DNA of 64,000 bases from positions 35,766,001 through 35,830,000 of the forward strand of contig OY747701.1 of the NCBI GenBank assembly GCA_963556495.2, read 5' to 3'. Positions 10,527 to 23,000 of the stretch are shown piece by piece (within the stretch, counting starts at the first letter, position 1; each line of letters begins with the position of its first letter). Under the pieces are notes generated by a model that had not been told where the DNA came from, made no database searches, and saw only the letters and a program-made list of their open reading frames with translations. The DNA is from Valencia hispanica. Lineage: Eukaryota > Chordata > Actinopteri > Cyprinodontiformes > Valenciidae. The translations under genes and the position numbers were made by a program.

Positions 10527-13500
10527 CTAGGTGATGGAGCCGATCAAAAGAGCCCAGAGAGATTGTTCAGATATGGAGCCAGAGGCCGTCTCAAGACCAA
10601 TATGGTCCAACAAGAGATTTCTATACTGATTAATATTAGGAGCCTTTTTATTTTTCCAGTTCAGGAGGATAGTTTTCTTAGCGATGCATAAGGCAATGTG
10701 AACCATTAGAACTGACTTTGTGTCCATGGTGACATCATTTAAATCTCCTAACAGGCAAACTGAGGGAGATGGTGGAATGTTACATTTCAGACACTTGGAT
10801 AAGTCCTCACATATCTGGCACCAAAATTTCAGGTGGACAGAACCAAAGCGCATGAATATAAGTATCTGGTATATTGCTTGTGCATTGTAAGCAGGTATTA
10901 GACGACATAAAACCCATCCTAAACATCCGTTGACCTGTATAGTGTACTCTATGAAGGATTTTGTATTGTATTAATTGCAAATTAGGATTTTTTGTTATTT
11001 TCAAGGTTCTTAAACATATCTGAGACCAGACGTTTTGGTCAAAGTTGGCTGATAAATCCACCTCCCATTTTGAAATAGGGATGGCTATTGATTCATCTAA
11101 TGTAGATAAAGTTTTGTATATTTTAGACAGCAATTTGGGGGAGTTGAGATAAGGAAAATCTAAAACTCTTGCTGGAATTTGTAATTCAACTGTATTGAGC
11201 CTAAATTTATCTTTTAATAATAGATTTAATTTGTTGATATTCTAAGAATTTGTTTTTATCAATCGCATATTGTGTAATTAATGTATTAAATGGGATAAAG
11301 TCTGTTTCTTCAAATATGTGTTCCAGGTATTTGATTCCATTGCAACTCCAGTCTGGAAAACTTATCATACATTTTTTTGCAAGATGTCGGGGTTATTCCA
11401 GATGGGTGTACGTCTGCATGGGGTTATTGTGGACTCTGTCAATTTTAGAAATTCCCACCATGCTGTCAGAGAGGAGTTGATATTTATGGTTTTAAAGCAT
11501 TCATGTCGTTTTATATTTGAGCTAATAAATGGTAGGTCTGAAAGTTTTATCTTATTGCATAGTGTCTGTTCTACGTCTATCCAGGACTCATCTAGGTAGC
11601 TATGTTTTAACCATCTTGAGATGTATTGGAGCCTGTTGGCTAAGAAATAATGATGGAAGTTTATTAGATCTAGACTTCCTTTTTCTTTGGTCTTCTGCAG
11701 TGTTTTTAAGCTGATACGTGGGGGTTTCTCTTTCCAAAGAAATGTAGAGACAGAGGAGTCCAGAGATCTAAACCAGTCTAGTGATGGTTTACTTGGGATC
11801 ATTGAGAATAAGTAGTTGATTCTGGGCAAAACCATCATTTTTATTGAAGCAACCCTTCCCATAAGTGATATGGGTAGAGATTTCCATCTAGCAAGTTCAT
11901 CTTCCACTTTTTTTTAAAAATGGGATGTAGTTTAGCTTTATTAAGTCTGCCAGTCTTGGTGAGACATTGATACCTAAATAAGTAATATTCCCTGACTGCA
12001 GTTGTGTATTAGTTGGATTCTGGACAGAACAATTGATTGGAAAAACTGTAGATTTTAACCAATTTATAGAATAATCTGAAATGTTTGAGTAAGAGTTTAT
12101 CAACCCAATTACCTGAGAGAAAGAGGTTTGTGAATGTTGGAGAAAAGTAATACATCATCTGCATAAAGACTGATTTTATGTTCTATGTTATTGCATTTTA
12201 TGCCTTTAATATTGTGAGTTTGCCTGATTGCTGCAGCTAGTGGTTCAATAAAAATAGCAAACAGGTAGGGAGAGAGAGGACATCCCTGCCTGGTACCTCT
12301 CTGAAGATAAAACCTAGATGATGTTTGGTTATTAGTCCTGATACATGCTGTTGGTGAACTGTATAATATTGTCAACCAGTTTATAAAAGAATTTCCAAAG
12401 CCAAATTTATGCAAAGTTGCAAATAAGAGTTTCCAGTTAACTCTATCAAATGCTTTCTGCATCTAGAGATAATATATTAGTTTTAATGTTTTTACAGTAA
12501 GAAAAATCTATTAAATCTATTAGTCTACGTGAATTTGTGGATGAATGTCTCCCTTTAATAAAATCAGTTTGATCAGGATGTATTATAAGAGGGGTTACTT
12601 TCTCTATCCTTTTTGCGAGGGCTTTGCAGATTATTTTAAGATCAACATTAATGAGGGATATGGCACGATAGCTGGTAGGAAACAAAGGGTCTTTACCTGA
12701 TTTTAGTAGAAAACTAATGTAGGCAGAATTCATATTTGGTGGAAGTCGGCCATTTTCCTTGGTTTCCTGCAGCATTCTGTGGAATGTTGGTGGCAGAATA
12801 TTCCAGAATTCTTTATAAAACTCTGCTGGAAATCCATCTGGGCCTGGAGACTTTTTATTGGGCATGCTTTGGAGGGCCTCCTGGAGTTCAGCTGCTGCTA
12901 GTGGTGAACCCAGGGCCATCGCTTGACTTTCAGATAATTTAGGTAGTGTTATGTTATCAAAAAATTTTCAATTTCATGATCTGATGGGTTTATCTCTGGT
13001 GAGTATAAAGCCTTGTAAAATTCTTTAAAGGTGTTGTTTATTCTTCCAGGATCATATACTGTATTCCCGGTCTGATCTTTAATAGCAGATATAGTTGTTT
13101 TTTCTTTATTAATTTTAAGCTGGTTAGCCAAAAATCTACCTGATTTATTACCTTGTTCAAAGTTTTCTATCCTAAGTCTTAGAATCAAGAACTGGGTCTG
13201 TTTATTAATAATTTCATTTAATTCTAGCTTTGCTTTACAGATTTTGCCTAGTCTCTCCTCATCTAGAGAAACTTCCAATGAATTAATAGTTTCTTCTAAT
13301 TCCTGAGTAAGTTTTGTTTTCCATTTTCTTTTTATTTGATGAGAATGAGATTATTTTACCTCTAATAACAGCTTTCCTTGCCTCCCAAAGAATAGATGGT
13401 GACATACCATGTAGGTCATTATATTCCAAATAAGAAGCCCGCTCTTTTTAAAAATATTTAATAAATTCTTTATCCTTAAAAAATGATATATTAAATCTCC

Positions 13501-14243
13501 AATTTTTGCTTTGAGGCGTTTGTTTTATTTACTAAAGTTAGAAAAACAGGAGCATGATCGCTAACAGTTATAGGGTGTATCTCAGTGTCTGAAATGTCAG
13601 TCAACAGTGAGCTGCTGACTAACAAATAATCCAGTCGAGAATACGAATGGTGGACATTTGAGAAGAAAGTATATTTTTTGTCATTGGGGTGAAGAGATCG
13701 CCATGCATCACAAAGTCCATAATCGCTCATGTACTGTTTGACTATATCTATAGATTTCAAGCTGCGCTGAGTCCCTGCTGTGCTGAGTCTGTCTATTTCT
13801 TCATTTAAACCAAAGTTGAGGTCGCCCCCAAGAAGAAGTGAGCAATCCATGTGTTCAAGGAGCACCGAGAAGAAGGAATGAAAGAATGAGGGGTCATCAA
13901 CATTTGGACCATATATACTGACAATACATAACTTTCGGTTATGTATAGATAGTTTTACTATAATAAATCTTCCCTCTGGATCTGTAACTGTATCTATTAC
14001 TGTAAAATTAACATTTTTATTTATTAATATTGCTACTCCTATTTGTCTAGAGTTGTAGCATGCAAAAAACACATTAGGAAACTCAGGGGATTTAAGATCA
14101 ACTGCAGCTGAGGTAGATTTATGGGTTTCTTGTAATAAGACAACATATGCCTTCAATCTGTTAAGCTGGGTAAAAATCTTAACTCTGTTCTCTCTGGTGC
14201 CAGCTCCATGAACATTCCACGTGACAAACCTTAGAGTAGCCAT
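10527..14243 (-). pseudogene. ORF2 of the L1-like element: endonuclease plus reverse transcriptase, broken
   Basis: The N-terminal 250 codons (13491-14243) are open and form an APE-type endonuclease: FVTWNVHG, LLQETH, VSIYGPN, LGGDLNF, SRLDYLLV and VSDHAPV, covering the catalytic Glu, Asp-Asn and Asp-His positions. Reverse transcriptase follows in broken frames: SPGPDGFPAEFYKEFW and YRAISLINVDLK (about 12550-12870), AFDRVNW, RGTRQGCPLSPYLFAIF and SLYADDVLLF (about 12120-12450), so the YADD active site is still readable. The C-terminal part has CLQC and HALWFC (about 10860-10930), fitting the Cys/His motif at the end of L1-type ORF2. Comparing successive open segments gives at least six frame changes plus stops between 11134 and 11364. 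Several breaks sit in A/T homopolymers, so some could be sequencing errors. The ORF ends near 10527. Confidence 0.88.
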
Positions 14244-14656
14244 AGTTTTGAGACAAAAGTTGTAAAGTCCATATCACCATAGAAACGGATAAACACAGGT
14301 GCATTATTAGTTTGTGCTTGGGGTTGCCTGATTGAAAATCCAAAAGCCGAGATATAAGAAAGAGAAAGATAGAAGAAAGTTGTGAAGGTGTTAAGGGTGA
14401 GGGTGAGAGAGAAAGAAATAGTTATATTATGAAAAACATTCTGTGTGTGTGTGTAAGTGATAAAAGAAGGAAAAAGGAGTGACAAAGACATTTGGTGATA
14501 GACATGTGAAGATGAGAAAAGAAAAAAGAACCAGTATCCCAGTGCTTAGCCCTGGCCCCGTCCACATTGAGTGATGTAAACAACTTTACAGAGCTGTGCT
14601 AACATTAGATTATAGTTGACTGATTAAACAACTCTTATTTGACCAGTGTTACATGA

Positions 14657-15490
14657 CTAATAAAGCCAAGGAGTAAGCTGGGGGTCCCTGAACAGCTGCC
14701 CATTAACATACAGTTTATCTACTGCTACTGTAGCTCTGGTGCCTACACTGATATATTTCTTCCTGATTGGGAACAAAACACGCCTTCTATCCAGGATCTC
14801 CTTCGGATATTGATCGTTAACGCTGTAATTCGTTCCCCGCAGCTCTCTGCCCTGGCCTCTGACCTGCTCATTTTGCTTGTAATGCTCGAATTTAGCAACA
14901 ATAGGTCGCGGCCGGCTGTTGTTGGGCTTCTTACCTCCGAGCCGGTGGACGCGGTGAAAAGTGATATTTTTTACCGTGTCGCTTGGGAGCTTTAACTGAT
15001 GTTGGAGAAAATCTCTGACGGTGGATTCAGCGTCGTCCTCAGCCTGTTCTGGGATCCCGGAAAAAACAAGATTGTCCCGCATTCCCCTGGCCTGTATATC
15101 TAAGATAGTTTCTTTCATCCTCTTACTTTCCCCGGACAGCTGCGTCATCCCCTCGGTGAGTTTCTTTACACTGTCTCTCAGCGTTTGGTTTTCTGCAGCG
15201 AGCGATGCTACCTGTTGTTGGCTGAACTCCAGGGATTCCCTTAGAGCTTGAAATTCTTTGTGGAGAACCTCAACCAGGGCCAGACGAGCGTCTAGGCTGG
15301 GTGGCTTCTTATCTATTGAGTCCAGGACAGCGCTGTAGCTTTTCTCTGGAGAGATGGTGGAGGTGCTGGCCTCAGAACGGGTGCGTTTCTGTGATGGTGT
15401 GCTTGTCGGCATAGCAGAGGTGGATTTTTGTGGCTTGCCCATAACAATGTTGTCAAAGCACTCCTCCAAGTAGCTTTCCAGGCTGTCCAA
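14657..15490 (-). CDS. ORF1 protein of the L1-like element, intact
   Basis: An uninterrupted 277-codon ORF. The N-terminal 80 residues are Ser/Thr-rich with a KRTRSE basic patch. Residues about 90-145 have a heptad pattern (LVEVLHKEFQALRESLEF onward) consistent with a trimerising coiled coil. Then comes an RRM-like domain with NLVFSGIP and a PIVAKFEHY strand, and a C-terminal block with NYSVNDQYPKEILDRRR. This is the order of L1 ORF1p (Transposase_22 type), an RNA-binding nucleic-acid chaperone that coats its own transcript. The start Met at 15490 gives a protein near the usual length for fish L1 ORF1. About 410 bp separate it from the ORF2 start. It is strikingly intact beside the decayed ORF2. 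Confidence 0.85.
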   Translation of the reverse strand: MDSLESYLEECFDNIVMGKPQKSTSAMPTSTPSQKRTRSEASTSTISPEKSYSAVLDSIDKKPPSLDARLALVEVLHKEFQALRESLEFSQQQVASLAAENQTLRDSVKKLTEGMTQLSGESKRMKETILDIQARGMRDNLVFSGIPEQAEDDAESTVRDFLQHQLKLPSDTVKNITFHRVHRLGGKKPNNSRPRPIVAKFEHYKQNEQVRGQGRELRGTNYSVNDQYPKEILDRRRVLFPIRKKYISVGTRATVAVDKLYVNGQLFRDPQLTPWLY

Positions 15491-15982
15491 GGTTTCCTCG
15501 TCCAGTTTGTTTTATGGAGAAATACAAAATAATGGTTATTATTATCAAACGTTTGCGATATTTGGCTCGAATGTTATGGTTTGTTTTTACCCGAGATTGT
15601 TTGTTTTACCAGTTTACCGCCATATTACTTACGTACAGCTCTCGCTAGATCTCAGCAGCAGCTCATCTCCTCTTGTGTCTGTGATTTAATTTTTTTACCA
15701 TATACCATGTTGAGCCCTTGTATGCCACTACTTCAAAATTTACAGACCAATGACCCAACAATACCATTATTTAATCACGTGCAAAACATTACAACACACT
15801 ATCCGTTTAAAATTTCTTCTCTTTGGGATGCCAGATTCTTGAAACCTGAAAGTGAAATTGATGGGTGGACCTACTTTAAGATTGATTTAGATAATACAAT
15901 GTAGGGGCCCTCATAGAGCATGGGAATTTAAATTGCATTCAGTTCATCCTTAAATATAGAAAAAAAGCAAGACTTTGAGATA
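15491..15982 (-). other. Presumed 5' UTR of the L1-like element
   Basis: Sequence between the ORF1 start and the proposed target duplication. The first 200 bp have moderate GC content; the distal 290 bp are AT-rich and could already be flanking DNA if the duplication at 15983-15995 is a chance match. Confidence 0.4.
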
Positions 15983-15995
15983 TCCATCCATCACT

Positions 15996-16542
15996 CTTAA
16001 GTGTTTCCATTAAAGCTTCAACCTTGTCCTACTTGTCAGTCAGAGGTTAGGTCCTGTTTAGGTTAGATAGTCATCATATTCTTACTTTATTCTTCTGATG
16101 TAGCCATGTTTCTCAAGTTCTTCATTGTTTTTAATGTCTTCAAAGTCAATAAAAAATGTGGTTTAAAATCCAAAACACAAACATTGTACACCAGAATATG
16201 TAATGGAAAGCTTATCATACTAAGTTGTTCTTAGTTGAGCTCTTTCTCTGTTGCTGTGCAATTTTTAACACTTGAGCCGTTTCAGACAGAAGTTCTGGAA
16301 TATTTGCGGACAATTCAATTCGGTCTTTAACCGGAGTTGTGTTTTCACAAAGCGGCTGCTTTCAGAAAGCAAGAAATGTACCGGAGAATCCTGATGAATA
16401 CATGTGGGGTGGGGGGGAGTGGGGGGGTTCTAGGTGGATATTACGTAAACTTAGTGCGGCGGGCGTACGTAATTTCCCCAAACAAATGATTTATTGCAAA
16501 GATGGTAGACAAAACCATAGACATTATATATATATATATATA
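15996..16542. other. Intron sequence between L1-like and Tc1 elements
   Basis: No gene. It contains a G-rich stretch at 16404-16427 and ends in a TA dinucleotide run at about 16526-16544 that served as Tc1 target. Confidence 0.55.
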
Positions 16543-18163
16543 TACACTACCGTTCAAAAGTTTGGGGTCACCCAAACAATTTTGTGTTTTCCATGAAAAG
16601 TCACACTTATTCACCACCATACGTTGTGAAATGAATAGAAAATAGAGTCAAGACATTGACAAGGTTAGAAATAATGATTTGTATTTGAAATAAGATTTTT
16701 TTTACATCAAACTTTGCTTTCGTCAAAGAATCCTCCATTTGCAGCAATTACAGCATTGCAGACCTTTGGCATTCTAGCTGTTAATTTGTTGAGGTAATCT
16801 GGAGAAATTGCACCCCACGCTTCTAGAAGCAGCTCCCACAATTTGGATTGGTTGGATGGGCACTTCTTGCGTACCATACGGTCAAGCTGCTCTCACAACA
16901 GCTCAATGGGGTTCAAATCTGGTGACTGCGCTGGCCACTCCATTACCGATAGAATACCACCTGCCTGCTTCTTCTCTAAATAGTTCTTGCACAATTTGGA
17001 GGTGTGTTTTGGGTCATTGTCCTGTTGTAGGATGAAATTGGCTCCAATCAAGCGCTGTCCACTGGGTATGGCATGGCGTTGCAAAATGGAGTGATAGCCT
17101 TCCTTATTCAGAATCCCTTTTACCCTGTACAAATCTCCCACCATACCAGCACCAAAGCAACCCCAGACCATCACATTACCTCCACCATGCTTAACAGATG
17201 GCGTCAGGCATTCTTCCAGCATCTTTTCAGTTGTTCTGCGTCTCACAAACGTTCTTCTTTGTGATCCAAACACCTCAAACTTGGATTCATCCATCCACAA
17301 CACTTTTTTCCAGTCTTCCTCTGTCCAATGTCTTTGTTCTTTTGCCCATCTTAATCTTTTTCTTTTATTGGCCAGTCTTAGATATGGCTTTTTCTTTGCC
17401 ACTCTGCCCTGAAGCCCAGAATCCCGCAGCCGCCTCTTCACTGTAGATGTTGACACTGGTGTTTGCGGGTACTATTTAATGAAGATGCCAGTTGGGGACC
17501 TGTGAGGCGTCTGTTTCTCAAACTAGAGACTCTAATGTACTTATCTTCTTGCTCAGTTGTGCAACGCGGCCTCCCACTTCTTTTTCTACTCTGGTTAGAG
17601 CCTGTTTGTGCTGTCCTCTGAAGGGAGTAGTACACACCGTTGTAGGAAATCTTCAATTTCTTAGCAATTTCTCGCATGGAATAGCCTTCATTTCTAAGAA
17701 CAAGAATAGACTGTCGAGTTTCAGATGAAAGTTCTCTTTTTCTGGCCATTTTGAGCGTTTAATTGACCCCACAAATGTGATGCTCCAGAAACTCAATCTG
17801 CTCAAAGGAAGGTCAGTTTTGTAGCTTCTGTACCGAGCTAAACTGTTTTCAGATGTGTGAACATGATTGCACAAGGGTTTTCTAATCATCAATTAGCCTT
17901 CTGAGCCAATGAGCAAACACATTGTACCATTAGAACACTGGAGTGATAGTTGCTGGAAATGGGCCTCTATACACCTATGTAGATATTGCACCAAAAACCA
18001 GACATTTGCAGCTAGAATAGTCATTTACCACATTAGCAATGTATAGAGTGTATTTCTTTAAAGTTAAGACTAGTTTAAAGTTATCTTCATTGAAAAGTAC
18101 AGTGCTTTTCCTTCAAAAATAAGGACATTTCAATGTGACCCCAAACTTTTGAACGGTAGTGTA
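16543..18163 (-). mobile_element. Tc1-like transposon, copy A (inactive)
   Basis: The body is 16545-18161 (1617 bp), flanked by the TA duplication. The outer terminal repeats start CACTACCGTTCAAAAGTT and are identical at both ends for about 27 bp. A related inner block follows inside each end, as in fish Tc1 elements with paired binding sites. It is nearly identical to copy B at 38312-39908; copy B lacks about 20 bp near its right end. I recall this terminal repeat from a Tc1 family shared among many fishes and lampreys; not checked. Confidence 0.93.
16707..17749 (-). pseudogene. Tc1 transposase of copy A, disrupted
   Basis: Encodes the same transposase as copy B but with two inactivating lesions. 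A single T is missing in a short T run near 17460 (GTTT where copy B has GTTTT), which shifts the frame after SLNSTRK. A Trp codon in the family LLWEQL block is TGA near 16893 (CTCTCAC versus CTCCCAC on the plus strand). The catalytic blocks WMDESKFEVFG, LQQDNDPKH and SPDLNPIE remain readable. The start is MARKREL at 17749; the upstream ATG seen in copy B is absent, which supports MARK as the ancestral start. Confidence 0.92.
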
Positions 18164-18189
18164 TATATAATAATTATATATATTATATG

Positions 18190-20005
18190 CAGTGGCGTAC
18201 CGTGGGGTTTCAGTTAGGGGCTTCAGTGAGCAATTGTAAATACTCCCTGCATCTTACAAATGTAACCTTAATGCAGACATTACATCACTCTCATCAACAC
18301 ACCATAAAAACAACAAATAGCCTAATAAAGACAAGGAAAATGCAGGCTAAATACTCTTCCAAGAATTATCAGCCAACCAATATGCACAGGTCCCTGTGCG
18401 CAACAACTCTGCACTTACTGCAATAATTAACTCTCCAAAGACAAATGCCACAATGTAATCAAAGCATCGCACAATACCACAACACTGTTAACAATAAACT
18501 TGGCACACCACAAAAACGCACTGCATAATAATAATAAGTAACAGTCACCATCACTTGAAAATAAAATCCATGCGTCTGTCTTTTTTGATGAAGCGTTCAA
18601 TCACATCCCCGTGCAGTTATCCCTTTTGTTTCATTTGACTGAGGAGTTCTTTTTCAATTGAGATTGACGCCAAAGATGAGAGCCTTGTTTGTCCTGTTGT
18701 GTTCCTTGCATACGTTTTTATCCGTTTGAGAGCCGAGAAGGAGCGCTCCACCGAAGCCGTAGATACTGGGATTCTTATGATCAGACAAGCGAGTTTATGT
18801 AGCTCTGTCATGCTGTCTGCAAGGCCAGTCCTGGTCAGAAAAGTCAGAAGGTCACTTATGTTTTTGCCATGAAAGTTTGACATGTTATACATTACTTTGA
18901 GCTCAGCCTTGAGTCTACTCAGATTAAAATGTGTCCCGTAGCTCTCCTCCAGACTTCCAAGCTCTGCCTCTGGAAATGTCTGGTTAAACTTGTTAAACTG
19001 CTCAGAATCCAGCAATCCAACAAATACCAGTCTTTTGTGATCTTCAAAGCGGTTCCTAACTTGTGCAAGTATGTTGTCGATTACAGCCAGGTGAAGCTCT
19101 TTGTAGTAAGCGTGCGCGTCTGGCTTTCCACGTGGCGCGCTCGGCTGTCCCACGGCCTGTGTAGTCTTATCAAAGATGTCGCTGAATTTTGCTCGCCCCC
19201 TTTCAACACTCTGGCAAAAATCTGTTATTCTGGCAATACAAAAATGTACGTCTAAGGTCTTGTTTTGTAAAATACCAAACAGTACATCAGCAATGTCGAA
19301 AATGCCAATAAAGGAAAAGAGAAAGAAACAGAAGTCAAACGATCTAGTCACATACCTGAGTACATAGGACAGCTGTGCGATGTTGCTGAAGTCAGTTGTT
19401 TCATCGACCATCACTGCTATGAACTCTGTTTGTTTAATCTCTTCAGCAATCCGCTCATTCAACACATCGGCCACTGTCTGTATGAGGTCATTTTGGATTT
19501 TTCCTGATATTCCAGTAAAAACTGTAGCTGTGTCAAGATGATGTCGCAAGTCAGTATCATGCTCTGCAAGCAGCGTCAGCAATTCCAAGTAATTCCCTCT
19601 GTTCAGTGAATCCCTGGATTCATCGTGTCCCCTAAAAGCCAATTCCTGTTGCCCCCAAAAAAGGACACAGTCAATAAGGTGCTTCTTAACTTGTTCATTG
19701 TGAACGCTGATCTCTCGTTGTCGCTGCTCATCTAGCTGTAAATCCACCCGATAATCGCCAAATGTTTTCAAATGCACCACTGACATTATATGGCGCTCGG
19801 AGCATTGATGTTTAATAGCTGCCTTAGTTAAGCTGTTCAAATTGCTAAAGCCATATTCATTCCACGTTCCTTTGCTTGTATTGAAAAGTAAACATGGCCA
19901 GCAAAACAGCTTGTTGTGTTCAGTGCTAGCTGTTAGCCATTCATATTTTTTATAAATTTCTGAATTTCTGTGACTTGACTCCTGTTAGTCAAAACTAAAT
20001 CCCAT
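18190..20005 (-). mobile_element. Internally deleted hAT transposon
   Basis: A hAT transposase on the minus strand (18617 to about 19990). The plus-side end at 18190 begins CAGTGGCGTACCGTGGGG, which resembles hAT terminal repeats (CAGTGGCG type). I could not find the matching inverted end past 20000, so the element is truncated on that side or its end has decayed. The bases before 18190 are a TATA-rich run, so no 8-bp duplication can be called. Confidence 0.6.
18617..19990 (-). pseudogene. hAT transposase (ZMYM1-like) with a large internal deletion
   Basis: The annotated 407-codon frame begins at 19840, but the same frame runs upstream to about 19990. That adds EIYKKYEWLTASTEHNKLFC and WPCLLF, a TTF-type zinc-finger region. 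Next come a DUF4371-like block (IAVMVDETTDFSNIAQLSYV) with a catalytic Asp candidate, and a C-terminal hAT dimerisation block (IRIPVSTASVERSFSALKRI). Between RYVT and IFDIADVLFGILQNKT much of the usual RNase-H-fold core and insertion domain is missing, compared with the 600-700 residues or more expected, yet the frame stays open across the junction. The protein cannot be a complete transposase. The open junction could mark a non-autonomous internally deleted element or, less likely, a retained short product. Confidence 0.82.
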
Positions 20006-23000
20006 CTACGTTCATATCAGTTCAGAGGTTTATTAAATAAAATCTCATTAGCGCATAAACATTCTTGATCACGTTCTAGAAAAAGTTTAATTTTGTAAAT
20101 GCAAATGCTTCAGTAGTAGTTGAATGACTTTGTAATGGGGTAGGAATAAATAAGTTTGCACTTATTTCTACTGCTTATTGAATATGGAAGAAGGAAATGT
20201 AATATGCAAAGATAACATTGTCATTTTTGTTATTGTTATAAAGTAGCAATCAGAATCAAAATTACATAAACTATGTGTGGAAATTCTTGACATTAGAAAA
20301 ACCGACAGCCCATAAAAGTTGAAAGAAAGAAAATCAAGAAAAGTGGCTTCTTGCATTATAGTAGTTCTAATAACATAGGTAAGTTCTGTCAATCATTGGA
20401 TTTGCATAGTTTTTTTCTGCAAGGGCTAGGAATTAGCAAGTTTTTCATAAATTATGAACAGCAATGTCAAGGAGATGGATTTATTTGGGGTTCTGTTGCC
20501 ACCTAGAATTGAAACACGATGAACTGCATGACCTTCTTTTCCTTGCAGATCACAAAAGTTGTCATGCTGTTGTGGCTGACAAAATGGCTTTCACAAATAA
20601 CTTAGATAGATTTGTACAGATGAAAAAACAAAGGCAAAACAAGATCTTATAGCTTTATAACTTTACAGTGATTGTCGTTTTCCCGTTTAATTTCACTTTG
20701 AGAACAGCTTTCATGTTTTCCTATTCGTGCAAAGTGGTCAAAGGAAAAGGTCTGTTATACGGAGAGTTCTTTGAGAGACATGAGTGCTTTCAGCGGGGAT
20801 AAAAATGTTCTTGTGGCTGACAATAATTCCAGGTAAACATTGAAGCTCGGGTCGATCACTTTATTACAGTTCTATACACTAAAGGTAAGTGCTGTTTCCT
20901 AATAGCGAAATTATTCTGAATTGTATAACTGTATTATAATAACAGTATGACTAACCAGGAGACTATTAGTTATGTAGTAAAAAAAAAAAGAAAAATCTAG
21001 CACAATGTTGGCAAAAATGGTTTTAATACTTTGCTGCTAATTCACAAAGGTAATTGCAGGTGCTAAACATGTCCAAAGCCAAATATTTGTGCTTTTTTAA
21101 CCATGTAACAAATAGCTTTTAAAACACATTTAAATGTGTCCTGCATATGCTTAGAGAAAACCTGCCCATATTTATGTAAATCACATCCAGAGCAAATAGC
21201 CTTGTATTTTCAAAGAGCAGAGTTGTTTGCTTTACTCAAGCATCCATAAAAATTACCACCAGCTGAAAGCCGGAGGTAATTTCAGTGCAAGAGAAAAAAG
21301 AAAGAAAAATAGCTGTCGTAAAACATTTTTCTTTATTCCTTTGATCCCTTCTCAGCACCTGCTGTGTTTTTGACTGAAGAAAGGACAACTGCAGCTTCAT
21401 GCAAAAGCAGATGCATTACTGTCAGCATTTACTTTACATGTTAAAGTCTAGATTTTAACATTTCAACCTTCAGCAAATTTTAGGCATGGAAAGTTTCTTG
21501 TTTTGAGTTTGGAAATGTCTCGTAGAACCTGCTTTCATGTACCACGTGACAAATCGTCTGCGTGGGTACTTTAGTAAAAAGTTCTATCAGTTGATGAAAC
21601 CTCTAAACAACATCAATTAATCTGAAATTCAAACACCTTTTTTTTCATTACTGCAGACATTATGGTCTTGACTTTAGGGGCTATGTCATATTTCACCATC
21701 ACCTTAAGTTTGGACACACCAAATTCCTAATGGGTCACAGCAGTGTTAAAGAAAATTCTCCACTTTTGTTCCAAGTGTGTTTGTGTTGTCCTGATGTTCT
21801 CTTTAAAACATCTTCAAGGTATCAGCAGACAACCTAATTTTTGTTACCATTGCTCCAGTTTATTCATCCTAGGAACTGTTGAGATATCCTTTCTCTCATT
21901 ATTTCTTATGAGCTTCTGGAAAATGAGTAATGATGTGGTTTAAAATCATATTTGTCAAACATGCACTGCCAACTCTTTGCTTTACTGCTTGGATAATAGA
22001 TCCACTGTAACAATGACATATTATACATCATCCAGCTTTATGAAGCTTCCTTTTAATGTTTGTTTCCCTATTAAGTTCATCTTGTTCTTTTATTCAAGTA
22101 CAATCCTTAGACAGATCCTGTATGTGTCTTTCACACTGAACAGTTGCAGAAACACTGATTAGCTCTTGGACAAAGGATTTATCCTTCAAATTTCATGCTA
22201 AACTTTACACAAAGCTGTCGAATCGCTGCTGGAAGGTTACACCACGGCTCTAATTCATCGTACTCAGGCTTGTTTTATAACTCCATATTCCACTGCAGCT
22301 GAGTGTTGACTGATCTTTTAGTTGGTTACTCTGATATATTCCCTCTTTCTCACAATCTATAATCAGATAATGCTGGGTTGTAGCTATCTGTGTTCTCAGT
22401 TGTAAACGTGTGTAAGCAGAAAAAGCAAAAGAAGCTGCTCTAAAATAAAATGAGCAAATGATGCCATGTGAAAATGTGTTAATCTGATCAAATGACAGCA
22501 TAAACATAAAAGTGCAGGCGGCTGAATAATGCAAAAATGGCACAAAACCTATTCCTTTTTACAGTGTGAAGCATTTGATTGATGTGATTTAGATAGCCTC
22601 TCCAAATCATCTATCCATCGTTGATAATGGCAAATCAATCAAGAGTCCAGCATTTTCATTTATTAAGCTTCTATTCTCATGTCACTCTTACACTGTGTGT
22701 ATAACTGCATGACTGACTGGCAGACTGTGTGACAGACCATCACTGGCAAGCATGCCACCATGGTGGCAGATTTCACTTATGCTGTGCCCAAAAACAGCCT
22801 ACTAACTATGCACCAAAGCCTGCTGTTCCCTCCCCTTTCCACTTTAACATCAATTTTACAGCATAACTGCCATTTTCACTTTGCTGTCCAGCCTCCCTCT
22901 CTGTCCCTTGACAGCTTTCTCTCTGCATGGATACACAGACAATGTGCTGTTTGCAGTCCATTCCTAAGAGGTGACAAGAGCCGTACTGTAGGTAAAGGTC

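Larger units (their letters stand above)
6968..15995 (-). mobile_element. L1/Tx1-like non-LTR retrotransposon, about 9 kb
   Basis: A minus-strand LINE with ORF1 (14657-15490), a degraded ORF2 with apurinic endonuclease and reverse transcriptase (10527-14243), a very long GC-rich 3' region (7002-10526) and a poly(A) tail seen as a run of about 21 T at 6980-7000. A 13-bp word TCCATCCATCACT occurs directly beside the T run (6968-6980) and again at 15983-15995, which I read as the target duplication. The word contains an ATCC tandem, so a chance match is possible and the 5' end could instead lie near 15690. If the duplication is real, the insertion is full length with about 490 bp upstream of ORF1. 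ORF2 has at least six frame changes, so the copy cannot mobilise itself. Confidence 0.75.

Noticed and set aside
7554..10534. Many long overlapping ORFs in the GC-rich region (up to 206 codons)
   Set aside because: They occur on both strands in overlapping frames, are low-complexity Pro/Arg/Gly-rich, and contain the inverted repeat. They reflect few stop codons in GC-rich DNA.
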